A stretch of 64,000 nucleotides of DNA from Maribacter algicola (lineage in GTDB: Bacteria > Bacteroidota > Bacteroidia > Flavobacteriales > Flavobacteriaceae). How positions within the stretch are numbered: the first letter of the stretch is position 1; each line of letters opens with the position of its first letter. The position numbers and the translations under genes were made by a program. Shown here in pieces: positions 8,270 through 17,064 of the stretch. The notes below the pieces were generated by a model. It searched no databases and was not told the origin of the DNA. It saw only the letters and a program-made list of their open reading frames with translations. The stretch is taken from positions 86,170 through 150,169 of the forward strand of contig NZ_QUSX01000004.1 in the NCBI RefSeq assembly GCF_003933245.1, given 5' to 3'.

Positions 8270-9562
8270 ATGAACATACCTCGTTCCAATAATCCTAGAA
8301 TTGTAATCATTGGAGGGGGCTTTGGAGGAATTGCCTTGGCTCAAAAACTACGGAAACAAGAAGTACAGGTGGTACTCTTGGACAAGAACAATTATCATAC
8401 GTTTCAGCCCTTGCTTTATCAAGTATCCACGGGCGGATTGGAACCGGATTCCATAGCCTATCCCTTAAGAAAGGTATTGATTGGTTATGATAATTTCTTT
8501 TTTAGACTTGCCGAGGTTACCGAAATACTTCCTGAAAAGCAACTTCTAAAAACCTCCATTGGAGAGATATCATACGATTATTTAGTGGTCGCTACGGGTT
8601 CTGAGACCAATTTCTTTGGCAATACGGAATTGGAACAGCACGCCATGGCTATGAAATCCATACCGCAGTCCTTGAACCTAAGAAGCCTCATTCTGGAGAA
8701 TTTTGAACAGGCACTATTAACGGATGAATACCACGAACGTGATGCGCTTATGAATTTTGTAATCGTTGGGGGAGGACCTACGGGAGTAGAACTGGCTGGT
8801 GCCTTGGCCGAAATAAAAAAAGGAATTCTTCCCAAGGATTACCCTGATTTGGATACTAGAAGAGCACAGATAAACTTGATTCAAGGAGGAGACCGAATAT
8901 TAGATGCTATGAGCGAAAAGGCCTCTGAGAAGGCGGAGCAATTTTTGGAAGATCTTGGCGTACAGGTTTGGAAAAATGTGAGGGTAACCGGTTATGACGG
9001 AAAAACCGTGCGGACCAAAACAGATTTAGTCTTTGAGACAGCCACCTTAATTTGGGCGGCCGGGGTGAAAGGAGCCACGATTAAGGGTCTGGATGCCAAG
9101 GAGCTGATTGCTGGTGGCAATCGATTGTCTGTCAATGAATTCAATCAGGTAATTGGATACCCGAATATTTTTGCCATAGGCGACATTGCATGTATGCAAA
9201 GTGAAGAGGCACCTAGGGGGCATCCTATGATGGCGCAACCGGCCATTCAACAGGGCAGAAAACTGGGTGAAAATTTGGTCCGACTCATAAACGGCAAGTC
9301 GCTTGAACCTTTTGTATATAAGGATAAAGGCAGCATGGCCACAGTGGGTAGGAATAAGGCCGTATGTGATTTAAAGCATATTCGGTTTCAAGGTGTTTTT
9401 GCTTGGTTTGTTTGGATGTTCGTGCATCTATTTTTCCTTATAGGCTTTAGAAACAGGGTTGTGGTATTTATTAACTGGGTGTATAATTATATCCGTTTTG
9501 ATCGGGAGGCACGTCTGATTATCAGACCTTTTAAAAGGAATTACGACCAGTTTAGGGATTGA
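8270..9562 (+). CDS. ndh: Type II NADH dehydrogenase (NAD(P)/FAD-dependent oxidoreductase)
   Basis: The product of about 430 residues has an N-terminal FAD-binding Rossmann motif (VIIGGGFGGIALAQ, residues 9-22). A second NAD-binding motif lies in the middle (VIVGGGPTGVELAG), and a third signature binds the flavin ('YPNIFAIGDIA'). The C-terminus carries a hydrophobic stretch ('FAWFVWMFVHLFFLIGF') expected to anchor the enzyme to the inner membrane. It passes electrons from NADH to quinone without pumping protons. I prefer the ATG at 8270 over 8228 because a promoter-like box lies between them and family members begin just before the Rossmann motif. Confidence 0.9.
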   Translation: MNIPRSNNPRIVIIGGGFGGIALAQKLRKQEVQVVLLDKNNYHTFQPLLYQVSTGGLEPDSIAYPLRKVLIGYDNFFFRLAEVTEILPEKQLLKTSIGEISYDYLVVATGSETNFFGNTELEQHAMAMKSIPQSLNLRSLILENFEQALLTDEYHERDALMNFVIVGGGPTGVELAGALAEIKKGILPKDYPDLDTRRAQINLIQGGDRILDAMSEKASEKAEQFLEDLGVQVWKNVRVTGYDGKTVRTKTDLVFETATLIWAAGVKGATIKGLDAKELIAGGNRLSVNEFNQVIGYPNIFAIGDIACMQSEEAPRGHPMMAQPAIQQGRKLGENLVRLINGKSLEPFVYKDKGSMATVGRNKAVCDLKHIRFQGVFAWFVWMFVHLFFLIGFRNRVVVFINWVYNYIRFDREARLIIRPFKRNYDQFRD

Positions 9563-9647
9563 TTTTCAATAAGCTACGTTAAATATTTCCTAAGTCGGAA
9601 GACTTTAAATGGTTTTTTCTTTTCCTTTAGGGAAAAGACCTATTTCT

Positions 9648-10166
9648 ATGAAGTTATATCTCTTTTTTGTGTTTTTTATCTTTCAAACGCTTGGTTTTTC
9701 ACAAACAAATGGATTTGGGAAAGAACCTAGACCAAATGAAGGCTTACAACTGGAATCATTTGGGTATCCTATTTTCTTTGGAGGGGAACAACACAGTTCC
9801 TTTCATTTGAAATATCCCATTACAAATACCATAAGGGCAGAGCTAAATACTTTTTATGATACCTATATTTTATCTGACCGTATTAGAACCGATATTCAGT
9901 TCAAAAAATATTGGGATGATAATTGGTATTTGTTTTCTGGTATGGAATCAGAATTTAGCTTTAACAAATATCCAGGAGTAGAATCCAAGAAACAGGCTCG
10001 TCCACGGATTGGTGTTATTTCCGGTTTAGGATATGAAGTCAATAAAAACTTTACTATGGAGGCTCAAAGTAATTTCCAGATAAATAACGCCCCAATTGGA
10101 GCCTATGGAGAACATTTGATACCCATGCCACAAGTATATACGCTTAAGGGAAAGATTAAATTTTGA
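9648..10166 (+). CDS. Exported hypothetical protein, probable outer-membrane beta-barrel
   Basis: The product of about 172 residues has a signal peptide (hydrophobic core 'LYLFFVFFIFQTLGFSQ'). It then shows alternating polar and aromatic strands such as 'FHLKYPITNTIRAELNTFYD' and ends in a phenylalanine, as many outer-membrane barrel proteins do. I chose the ATG at 9648 because it gives a clean signal peptide. No named family is recognisable. The stop directly abuts the stop of the convergent xerD gene. Confidence 0.65.
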   Translation: MKLYLFFVFFIFQTLGFSQTNGFGKEPRPNEGLQLESFGYPIFFGGEQHSSFHLKYPITNTIRAELNTFYDTYILSDRIRTDIQFKKYWDDNWYLFSGMESEFSFNKYPGVESKKQARPRIGVISGLGYEVNKNFTMEAQSNFQINNAPIGAYGEHLIPMPQVYTLKGKIKF

Positions 10167-11063
10167 TTATTTTCTTGGATGGAATTTATTTAGAACTTCC
10201 GCCAAATGCGTTCTATCAACGTGCATGTATACCTCCGTTGTCGTAATGCTCTCATGTCCCAGCATTTGTTGGATCGCCCTAAGATCGGCACCATTTTCCA
10301 ATAAATGGGTGGCAAAGGAATGTCGAAAGGTATGTGGACTGATATTTTTGTGCAGCCCTATTTTTTCGGCAAGATTTTTAACTATGGTAAATACCATGGC
10401 CCTTGTCAATTGCCTGCCCCTTCTGTTCAGGAAAAGGGTATCTTCAAAACCTTTTTGAATATTTAGGTGGATTCGTACTTCCTTTCTGTAGATATTGATA
10501 TATTTTTTGTTGATGTCGCTGATTGGAACAAATCGTTGTTTGTCTCCTTTACCTGTCACCTTGATAAAATCCTCCTCAAAAAATAGGTCGGATATTTTTA
10601 AACCGATAAGTTCCGATACGCGAAGGCCACAACCGTATAAGGTTTCTAGCATGGCCCGGTTTCGTTCGCCTTCGGGTTTGCTCAAATCGATATTTTCTAT
10701 GAGATTATTAATTTCCGCTTCGGAAAGGGTGTCCGGCAATTTTCTGCCTATTTTGGGAGATTCTATCAGATCCAAGGGGTTGTCCTGCCTATAATCCTCG
10801 AAGACCATATAATTGAAAAAACTTTTAAGACCGGATATGATGCGTGCCTGTGAACGAGGATTTAGCACCTTGGCTACCTCGTATATGAACTGTTGCAGGA
10901 TATCTTTTGAAATGGTTGTTGGGGATTCCTTAATTTGATAATCCGAAAGGAAAGCAATAAGTTTCTCCACGTCCATTATGTAATTTTTAATGGAATTATG
11001 GGCTAAGCCACGTTCCAATTTTAGATAATTACCATAATCAATTAGAGCATTTTTCCATTCCAT
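10167..11063 (-). CDS. xerD: Site-specific tyrosine recombinase XerD
   Basis: The 298-residue protein has an N-terminal SAM-like core-binding domain (residues 1-85) and a C-terminal catalytic domain with all tyrosine-recombinase residues. The Arg is in CGLRVSELIGL, the Lys in TGKGDKQRFVP, HxxR is in SPHTFRHSFATHLL, a His is in MLGHES, and the nucleophilic Tyr is in TTEVYMHV. With XerC it resolves chromosome dimers at dif, and this length is typical for XerD. In Bacteroidota xerD often lies near aroQ. Here the two are separated by two small outer-membrane protein genes. No dif-like site was identified in the window. Confidence 0.92.
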   Translation of the reverse strand: MEWKNALIDYGNYLKLERGLAHNSIKNYIMDVEKLIAFLSDYQIKESPTTISKDILQQFIYEVAKVLNPRSQARIISGLKSFFNYMVFEDYRQDNPLDLIESPKIGRKLPDTLSEAEINNLIENIDLSKPEGERNRAMLETLYGCGLRVSELIGLKISDLFFEEDFIKVTGKGDKQRFVPISDINKKYINIYRKEVRIHLNIQKGFEDTLFLNRRGRQLTRAMVFTIVKNLAEKIGLHKNISPHTFRHSFATHLLENGADLRAIQQMLGHESITTTEVYMHVDRTHLAEVLNKFHPRK

Positions 11064-11404
11064 ATTTCAAAGATAGGATTTAGGCAGTTCTTTTTTAGTA
11101 CTCTGGAACTTAGGCCTAACGCTGACCCTTTAAAAATAAACTTTGAATGTTGTTTTGAGGACAAGTTCAATATCTTTAAAATTTCAATAACGCTAACTTT
11201 TATATTAATGAGAAAATAGTACTTAATTAAATTTTCCTCCAATCAGTTAAGCCCTATACTAATCAAAGAATTGTTCCCTCGAGTTAAAATTATTATCCTA
11301 ATGCCTAAGGCAACTTAAGTTATTTTATATACGATATTATAAACGTATGATCTAGGTAAACAAAGATTAATATATTTGATAAAGCAACCTTTAAATTAAT
11401 AAAC
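11064..11404 (+). other. 341-bp intergenic region between xerD and a porin-family gene
   Basis: This AT-rich stretch holds the 5' flank of xerD and the promoter of the downstream outer-membrane gene. A TAnnTTTG box (TATATTTG) lies at 11371-11378. I see no convincing protein, tRNA or structured RNA. A weak 66-codon minus-strand frame overlapping the xerD start has no recognisable features. Confidence 0.6.
11371..11378 (+). promoter_or_regulatory. TAnnTTTG -7 box before the porin-family gene
   Basis: TATATTTG matches the Bacteroidota -7 consensus, 26 bases before the ATG at 11405. No clear -33 TTG at the usual spacing was found. Confidence 0.45.
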
Positions 11405-11965
11405 ATGAAAAAAATAGTTTTTTTGGTGTCCTTCTTCCTAATGGGATACTACACGGTGACTGCACAGGAAATTACAAGATTTGGAGCAAAAGCAGGATTT
11501 AATCTTTCCACGCTGGGAGGGGACGCTCTGTATAGTTTTGACCCAAAAGCTGGTTTTCACTTAGGAGGTGTTTTGGAAATTCCGTTCAGTGATAACATAA
11601 TCATTCAGCCGGAAGCACTTATTTCCCTTCAAGGAAGCGGCGGTTTTTTTCAGGACGATTTGAATTTTTGGTATTTGAACATTCCAGTAATGGCCAAGTA
11701 TAATGTATTTGATGAACTATACATAGAAGCAGGTCCTTATCTTGGTTTATTGTTGTCAAATAATTTAGACGGAAACACTTTTGTGGGTGGTCAGACCTTT
11801 GACGAAACTAACGGACTTGACCTAGGTCTGGGAATTGGTGCGGGGTATCGTTTGGATGAAAATTTCTATTTCCAAGCTAGATATTCAGCTGGATTGATAA
11901 ATGCCATAGAAGACCTCAAAACCAAAAACAGGGTATTTGCGCTTTCCGTAGTATATTTTCTATAA
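11405..11965 (+). CDS. Porin-family outer-membrane beta-barrel protein (PorT-like fold)
   Basis: The 186-residue protein has a signal peptide cleaved after 'TVTAQ' (about residue 21) and a small barrel. It opens with 'RFGAKAGFNLSTLGG', a motif common in Bacteroidota PorT/OMP_b-brl_2 proteins, and ends in an aromatic strand (VVYFL). Strand-like repeats include 'GAGYRLDENFYFQARYSAGL'. Such proteins sit in the outer membrane, but their roles are mostly unknown. It is a single-gene unit with its own promoter box and a strong terminator. Confidence 0.82.
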   Translation: MKKIVFLVSFFLMGYYTVTAQEITRFGAKAGFNLSTLGGDALYSFDPKAGFHLGGVLEIPFSDNIIIQPEALISLQGSGGFFQDDLNFWYLNIPVMAKYNVFDELYIEAGPYLGLLLSNNLDGNTFVGGQTFDETNGLDLGLGIGAGYRLDENFYFQARYSAGLINAIEDLKTKNRVFALSVVYFL

Positions 11966-11986
11966 TAAGAAAAATTATCTTATCAA

Positions 11987-12015
11987 AGGCGAAGGAGTTC
12001 CTTCGCCTTTTTTGT
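11987..12015 (+). terminator. Rho-independent terminator after the porin-family gene
   Basis: An 11-bp stem (AAAGGCGAAGG with CCTTCGCCTTT, loop AGTT) is followed by a run of T residues, 21 bp past the stop codon. Confidence 0.9.
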
Positions 12016-12165
12016 ACTCGTTTAAATGACCCTTTTTGGGAAACTACCGGACCCAAAACCCTCACTATTCTCTTTTTTACCACCATTATTTTACACGTCA
12101 CAACTTAAAATTAGTCAATTGTTAAAATCAGGTTAAGTTTAAGGCTTAATCAACAAACAAGAATA

Positions 12166-12684
12166 ATGAAAGCTTTAGTAACAATTTTGTTTTTATTGGG
12201 AATAGGATACTATGGTACAGCCCAGTATGTGGACCGGACAAACTTTAGGGCTGGTCTGGTTGGAGGTGTTGTGGTAGGTAACTTTTCGGAAGCCTATAGC
12301 CTAAATCTAGGTTTGGATATTTATCACCACTGGGGTGTTTCCAAGGAAATAGATTTGGGTCTTACTACGGGCTTTATGAATGCCTTTGGAGAAAAAAGGT
12401 CAGATTCTGTTGGAGGAACTTCAACTCAAAATGAATTCAGTAATTATCAAATAATTCCTATTGGAGGATCGGCACGGATTTACCCCACTTCAGGATTTAA
12501 ATTTGGCGCGGATGCAGGCTATGCCATCGGGATAAATGAAGGTAACAAAGGTGGATTTTATTATAGACCGTCCATAGGTATCGACTTGAGCGGAGGATCT
12601 TCGGAATTGAATGTTTCCTATCTGGCCGTTACTGAAGACGTAACTTTTGGTACGGTACTTTTAGGGTATTTGTTCCTGTTTTAG
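12166..12684 (+). CDS. Exported hypothetical protein, probable outer-membrane barrel
   Basis: The 172-residue protein starts with a signal peptide ending in 'YYGTAQ' (about residue 20). It then has glycine-rich alternating strands such as 'NFRAGLVGGVVVGNFSEAYSLNLGLDIYH', written here in part, and ends with an aromatic residue (GYLFLF). This is consistent with a small outer-membrane barrel. It resembles its upstream neighbour in design but not clearly in sequence. No function is recognisable. It has its own terminator. Confidence 0.68.
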   Translation: MKALVTILFLLGIGYYGTAQYVDRTNFRAGLVGGVVVGNFSEAYSLNLGLDIYHHWGVSKEIDLGLTTGFMNAFGEKRSDSVGGTSTQNEFSNYQIIPIGGSARIYPTSGFKFGADAGYAIGINEGNKGGFYYRPSIGIDLSGGSSELNVSYLAVTEDVTFGTVLLGYLFLF

Positions 12685-12710
12685 AAGATTTCGAGAGAAT
12701 TATTTCATAT

Positions 12711-12739
12711 GTGGTATTCCTTGAATACCACTTTTTTTT
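12711..12739 (+). terminator. Rho-independent terminator upstream of aroQ
   Basis: A 9-bp stem (GTGGTATTC with GAATACCAC, loop CTT) is followed by eight T residues. It separates the barrel gene from aroQ. Confidence 0.9.
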
Positions 12740-12766
12740 GTTCAAATAATTAGTACTTTTAACTTC

Positions 12767-13180
12767 ATGAAGCTTATAATAATCAATGGCCCTAATCTCA
12801 ACCTATTGGGAAAAAGGGAACCTGAAGTTTACGGTCACAAAACCTTTGAAGATTACTTTTCTGAACTGCAATTTCGTTTTAAGGATGTGGAATTGGAGTA
12901 TTTCCAATCCAATATTGAAGGTGAGCTGATTACCAAGTTGCAGCAAGTAGGTTTTCAGTACGATGGTATCGTATTAAATGCCGCGGCCTATACACATACG
13001 TCGGTTGGATTGGGCGATGCCGTAAAGGCAATAAATACACCTGTTGTTGAGGTGCATATTTCCAACACGTACAATCGGGAGGATTATCGGCATGTTTCCT
13101 ACATTTCCCCTGGGGCAAAAGGGGTGATTTTAGGTTTTGGGCTACAGAGTTACGACTTGGCTATCCGCAGTTTTTTATAA
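12767..13180 (+). CDS. aroQ: Type II 3-dehydroquinate dehydratase
   Basis: The 137-residue enzyme dehydrates 3-dehydroquinate to 3-dehydroshikimate in the shikimate pathway. The N-terminal signature NGPNLNLLGKREPEVYG (residues 6-22) contains the catalytic Tyr. 'FFQSNIEGEL', 'NAAAYTHTS' and 'VEVHISN' complete the active site with the conserved His. The length fits type II enzymes, which form dodecamers. It appears monocistronic between a terminator and the sugar dehydrogenase gene. Confidence 0.95.
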   Translation: MKLIIINGPNLNLLGKREPEVYGHKTFEDYFSELQFRFKDVELEYFQSNIEGELITKLQQVGFQYDGIVLNAAAYTHTSVGLGDAVKAINTPVVEVHISNTYNREDYRHVSYISPGAKGVILGFGLQSYDLAIRSFL

Positions 13181-13244
13181 AATGAAATTATTCAGATAGA
13201 TCTAAGGACCCTTTGTTTTTCGTAGATACATAAAATTTTATGCT

Positions 13245-14420
13245 ATGAAAAAATCGTTTTCTATTTTGACCCTTGTTTTTATTTTCATTTTCTCGTCCTG
13301 TAGTAATTCCGATGATATAAATCTTAAACCAATTGAGGATGAAAGCGTTACGATAGTAAATACCTTTCCCAATCTTTCCTTTTCAAGGCCCTTAGATCTG
13401 CAAAGCCCCAATGATGGTACCAATAGGATTTTTGTGGTTGAACAACGAGGGACCATAAAGGTATTCGAGAACGATACTGAAGTCACAGAATCAAGAACGT
13501 TTTTTGATATGAGCGGAAACATTGCCAGTTCAGACGAACTCGGGTTATTGGGCCTGGCCTTTCACCCAAATTTTGAATCGAACGGTTACTTCTACGTTTG
13601 CTATACTCCCTCAAGCGATTTGAGTGTAGTTTCCCGTTTTAAAACAATGGATAACGACCCTAATATGGCAGATCCAAGCAGTGAGACGCTGTTGTTGCAA
13701 ATTCCCCAGCCTTATACCAACCATAATGGAGGTCAGCTTGGATTTGGACCCGATGGTTATCTATACATAGCATCCGGTGACGGAGGATCAGGGGGCGACC
13801 CTGATGGAAACGCACAGAATTTAGGAAACCTTTTGGGAGCAATCTTGCGCATTGATGTTGACAATACGGGTAATGGTCTTAATTATGCCATTCCTAACGA
13901 CAATCCATTTGTGGATACTGAAAATGCCAGACCTGAAATCTATGCCTATGGCCTTAGAAATCCATGGCGCTTTTCCTTTGATGTACGGAACGGGAATTTA
14001 TGGACAGGTGATGTGGGTCAAGGCGAAAAGGAGGAAATCAATATTATAGAATCTGGAGGAAACTATGGCTGGAACATCTTGGAGGGAACTTCGTGCTATA
14101 ACGCAATGGATTGCGATGACTCTGGTACAATTACCCCTGTTTTTGAATATGATCACAGCAATAATGATAGGTCCGTAACTGGAGGATACGTGTATAGGGG
14201 AAGCCTAAACCCCTCCTTGGTTGGGTATTATATTTATGGGGACTTCATATCCGGCAGGATATGGGCCTTGGACAATGTATCCGGCTCCATGGCATCCAAT
14301 AAATTATTGTTCGAAACTAGTTTGCCTATAGCTTCCTTTGGAACGGACCAAGAAAACGAACTTTATATCTGTAGTTTCGATGGTAATATTTACAAGATAG
14401 TAGAACAAAGTCTACCGTAG
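13245..14420 (+). CDS. PQQ-dependent sugar (glucose/sorbosone) dehydrogenase-like lipoprotein
   Basis: The 391-residue protein has a lipoprotein signal ending in FSSC (Cys about residue 19) and a GSDH six-bladed propeller. 'ELGLLGLAFHPNFESNGYFY' carries the catalytic-type His of soluble glucose dehydrogenases. 'NHNGGQLGFGPDGYLYIASGDGG' and 'RNPWRFSFD' are also typical. Enzymes of this family oxidise aldoses with pyrroloquinoline quinone, but many Bacteroidota relatives have unproven cofactor use. The last 9 bp overlap the convergent DUF3817 gene. Confidence 0.85.
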   Translation: MKKSFSILTLVFIFIFSSCSNSDDINLKPIEDESVTIVNTFPNLSFSRPLDLQSPNDGTNRIFVVEQRGTIKVFENDTEVTESRTFFDMSGNIASSDELGLLGLAFHPNFESNGYFYVCYTPSSDLSVVSRFKTMDNDPNMADPSSETLLLQIPQPYTNHNGGQLGFGPDGYLYIASGDGGSGGDPDGNAQNLGNLLGAILRIDVDNTGNGLNYAIPNDNPFVDTENARPEIYAYGLRNPWRFSFDVRNGNLWTGDVGQGEKEEINIIESGGNYGWNILEGTSCYNAMDCDDSGTITPVFEYDHSNNDRSVTGGYVYRGSLNPSLVGYYIYGDFISGRIWALDNVSGSMASNKLLFETSLPIASFGTDQENELYICSFDGNIYKIVEQSLP

Positions 14421-14684
14421 ATATTTTTCCTCTACATAAAAAGTTGCAAATGGAAGCAAGGAGGCAATTCCAAAAATTGCCAAGCGTTTAAATCCCCATT
14501 TTTTGTTGTAGCAAACAATGATGGACAATAAAATAAAAGCTATAAACAAAAAGCCATGGGCATACCCCACCCATTTGTTGGGCTCGGGAATTTCCGCCCA
14601 ATACTTCAGGGGCATGGTCACTCCAAATAAGGCCAAATAGGATATTCCTTCTAAAATGGCAGTGATTCTAAAGGCTTTGAGCAT
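14412..14684 (-). CDS. DUF3817 domain membrane protein
   Basis: The 90-residue protein has three hydrophobic helices and the family pattern 'LEGISYLALFGVTMPLKY' followed by 'VGYAHGFLFIAFI'. It matches DUF3817, a short integral-membrane family of unknown function that also occurs fused to transporters. It is convergent with the sugar dehydrogenase gene (9-bp overlap) and lies downstream of the lpd terminator, so it should have its own promoter. Confidence 0.88.
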   Translation of the reverse strand: MLKAFRITAILEGISYLALFGVTMPLKYWAEIPEPNKWVGYAHGFLFIAFILLSIIVCYNKKWGFKRLAIFGIASLLPFATFYVEEKYLR

Positions 14685-14702
14685 ATCAAAGTGGAATTAA
14701 GG

Positions 14703-14728
14703 AAAAGCGAAGTGCCTTGGCACTTCGC
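14703..14728 (-). terminator. Rho-independent terminator of lpd
   Basis: On the minus strand GCGAAGTGCC and GGCACTTCGC form a 9-10-bp stem with a tight loop, followed by TTTT, 12 bp past the lpd stop. Confidence 0.8.
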
Positions 14729-14740
14729 CTAAACAATATT

Positions 14741-16132
14741 TTATAAGTGAATTACCTCACCATAGGCATCCGCTACGGCTTCCATGACCGCTTCGCTCAT
14801 GGTAGGGTGGGGATGTACGGCCTTTAAGACTTCATGACCGGTTGTTTCTAGCTTTCTTGCTACAACGGCTTCGGCAATCATATCAGTAACACCGGCACCT
14901 ATCATGTGGCAACCTAGCCACTCACCATATTTTGCATCAAAAATCACTTTTACAAATCCGTCGGAGGCTCCTGATGCCTTTGCTTTTCCGCTAGCGGAGA
15001 AAGGAAACTTTCCAACCTTGATATCAAAACCTTTCTCCTTGGCCTGTTTTTCGGTAAGTCCCACGGAAGCAATTTCTGGAGAGCAATAGGTGCATCCGGG
15101 GATGTTTCCATAATCCAAGGGTTCCACATGCATTCCTGCAATCTTTTCAACACAAAGAATACCTTCTGCCGATGCCACATGGGCCAAAGCTTGTCCTGGT
15201 GTTACGTCTCCAATCGCGTAATACCCTGGAATATTGGTTTGGTAATAATCGTTCACCATAATCTTGTCCCTATCCGTAGCAATTCCAACGGCCTCCAATC
15301 CAATATTTTCGATGTTTGTTTTTATGCCGACAGCTGACAATACTATATCCGCTTCCAAAACCTCTTCACCTTTGGCCGTTTTAACGGTCGCTTTTACGCC
15401 ATTTCCTGAAGTATCCACAGCGGTTACTTCTGCAGAAGTCATGATTTTTACCCCCGCCTTTTTAAAGCTTCGTTCCAATTGCTTAGATACATCCTCGTCC
15501 TCAACGGGAACGATGTTGGGCAAATATTCCACAACAGTTACCTCCGTACCCATGGAATTATAGAAATAGGCAAATTCGATGCCTATGGCCCCACTACCTA
15601 CAACGATCATTTTCTTGGGTTGCTCGGCGAGGGTCATGGCTTCCCTATATCCAATTATTTTCTTCCCATCCTGAGGCAAACTGGGTAATTCCCTGCTTCT
15701 TGCACCAGTAGCGATAACAATATGTTCCGCGCTATATTCGGTTTCTTTGCCATCCTCGGATTTTACAGAGACCTTTTTCCCTGGTTTCAACGTACCAAAA
15801 CCGTTGATAACCTCTATTTTATTCTTCTTCATCAAGAATTGGACCCCTTTGCTCATCCCATCGGCAACACCTCTACTTCTTTTGATAACGGCGTCAAAAT
15901 CCTTATCCACACCTTCAGCTTTAAGACCGTAATCACCAGCGTGCTGTAGGTATTCGAATACTTGAGCCGATTTAAGTAATGCCTTTGTTGGTATACAGCC
16001 CCAATTTAGACAGACACCACCTAAATTTTCCTTTTCAATAATGGCGGTCTTAAAACCTAGCTGGGAAGCTCTAATAGCGGTAACGTAGCCACCGGGCCCA
16101 CTACCCAAAACAATGACATCAAAAGTGCTCAT
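14741..16132 (-). CDS. lpdA: Dihydrolipoyl dehydrogenase (E3)
   Basis: The flavoenzyme of about 463 residues re-oxidises the lipoyl groups of pyruvate, 2-oxoglutarate and related dehydrogenase complexes. It has the FAD motif 'VIVLGSGPGGYVTAIRA', the redox disulfide in GGVCLNWGCIPTKALL, an NAD motif around 'VVGSGAIGIEFAYF', and the C-terminal His-Glu pair in HPHPTMSEAV. I place the start at the ATG at 16132. The upstream in-frame start at 16168 falls inside a TATTTTTG promoter box. The gene is monocistronic with its own terminator, and no E1 or E2 genes are nearby. Confidence 0.94.
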   Translation of the reverse strand: MSTFDVIVLGSGPGGYVTAIRASQLGFKTAIIEKENLGGVCLNWGCIPTKALLKSAQVFEYLQHAGDYGLKAEGVDKDFDAVIKRSRGVADGMSKGVQFLMKKNKIEVINGFGTLKPGKKVSVKSEDGKETEYSAEHIVIATGARSRELPSLPQDGKKIIGYREAMTLAEQPKKMIVVGSGAIGIEFAYFYNSMGTEVTVVEYLPNIVPVEDEDVSKQLERSFKKAGVKIMTSAEVTAVDTSGNGVKATVKTAKGEEVLEADIVLSAVGIKTNIENIGLEAVGIATDRDKIMVNDYYQTNIPGYYAIGDVTPGQALAHVASAEGILCVEKIAGMHVEPLDYGNIPGCTYCSPEIASVGLTEKQAKEKGFDIKVGKFPFSASGKAKASGASDGFVKVIFDAKYGEWLGCHMIGAGVTDMIAEAVVARKLETTGHEVLKAVHPHPTMSEAVMEAVADAYGEVIHL

Positions 16133-16165
16133 ATAAATTTCTTTTTGAGGTTGAAAATTGAGGTG

Positions 16166-16173
16166 CAAAAATA
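16166..16173 (-). promoter_or_regulatory. TAnnTTTG -7 box of lpdA
   Basis: TATTTTTG on the minus strand lies 33 bases upstream of the ATG at 16132 and decides the start choice. Nothing else recognisable lies between here and msrB. Confidence 0.55.
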
Positions 16174-16419
16174 CAAAACCAAATCGGAATTCTGCCTTTG
16201 ATGGGAAATAAAGAAAATATAGCAGCCTACTTAATCATGGTGAGGCCATTGAAGTATTTTGCAATTTTATATTGTCCTTAAGATGAAAACAAAAAGTCCA
16301 TATCTCCACTTAACAAAACTTTAGGCCCCTATTTATAATATTTAGGAATACTTTTAATTAATTAATAATGAGACTTTTGTATGGTTCTCTTTAATCAGTT
16401 ATAGAGTATTCTACAGATT

Positions 16420-16914
16420 TTAATCCTCGACGAAATTTAACGCGACGCCATTAATGCAATGTCTTAGACCCGTTGGGGCAGGGCCGTCCTCAAAAACATG
16501 GCCCAAGTGCCCACCACAGGTGGCGCAGTGTTCCTCGGTTCGTTTGTAACCAATCTTGTAATCCACATCGTACCCCACGTTTCCTTCAATCTCTTGATAA
16601 AAACTGGGCCATCCGGTACCGGAATCAAATTTGGTATCGCTTTTAAAAAGCGGGGTACCGCATCCAGCACACACGTAGGTTCCTTTTTTCTTATTGTCCA
16701 AGAGTTCACTGGTAAAAGGATTCTCCGTTGCGGCCTTCCTCAAGACATAAAACTCGGCATCCGTCAATTCCGCTTTCCATTCCGTCTCCGTTTTTTCAAC
16801 CTTGAAGCTTTTGCTCTGTTTCTGGCCTTCATTTTTGACCATATCTTTTTCCTGTGAGACGCCTTTGCAACCGGTTAAAAGTGTCAAAACTATAAGTACT
16901 GCAGAGATTTTCAT
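16420..16914 (-). CDS. msrB: Peptide-methionine (R)-S-oxide reductase, lipoprotein form
   Basis: The product reduces methionine-R-sulfoxide in proteins. The start at 16914 gives a lipoprotein signal ending in LLTGC, so the enzyme is membrane-tethered outside the cytoplasm. The MsrB domain follows with two zinc CxxC pairs (CAGC and CATC), the GTGWPSF motif, and the catalytic Cys in LRHCINGVALNF. An upstream TTG at 16959 would extend the N-terminus but spoil the signal peptide. It appears to be monocistronic. Confidence 0.92.
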   Translation of the reverse strand: MKISAVLIVLTLLTGCKGVSQEKDMVKNEGQKQSKSFKVEKTETEWKAELTDAEFYVLRKAATENPFTSELLDNKKKGTYVCAGCGTPLFKSDTKFDSGTGWPSFYQEIEGNVGYDVDYKIGYKRTEEHCATCGGHLGHVFEDGPAPTGLRHCINGVALNFVED

Positions 16915-17012
16915 GAGTGTTTTTTTTAATGTGTCGATAATTTTTCTGTAACCTTTCAAAGTTAACTTAGATACGTAGAACTTTTAGTTAAGGTTTTCTA
17001 AAGAATAACCAT

Positions 17013-17040
17013 GGAAAAAACCCCCGAATTATCGGAGGTT
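17013..17040 (-). terminator. Terminator of the collagen-like lipoprotein gene
   Basis: On the minus strand AACCTCCGA pairs with TCGGGGGTT (one G-U pair, loop TAAT), followed by a run of T, 24 bp past the stop. Confidence 0.8.
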
Positions 17041-17064
17041 TACACTCATTTTTTTAAGTTTTTA

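Noticed and set aside
11042..11242. 66-codon minus-strand reading frame overlapping the start of xerD
   Set aside because: It has no recognisable motif and unusual composition, and it overlaps the xerD N-terminus in another frame. It is probably a chance frame in AT-rich DNA.
15264..15563. 99-codon plus-strand frame opposite lpdA
   Set aside because: It is a shadow of a strongly conserved gene; no family matches.
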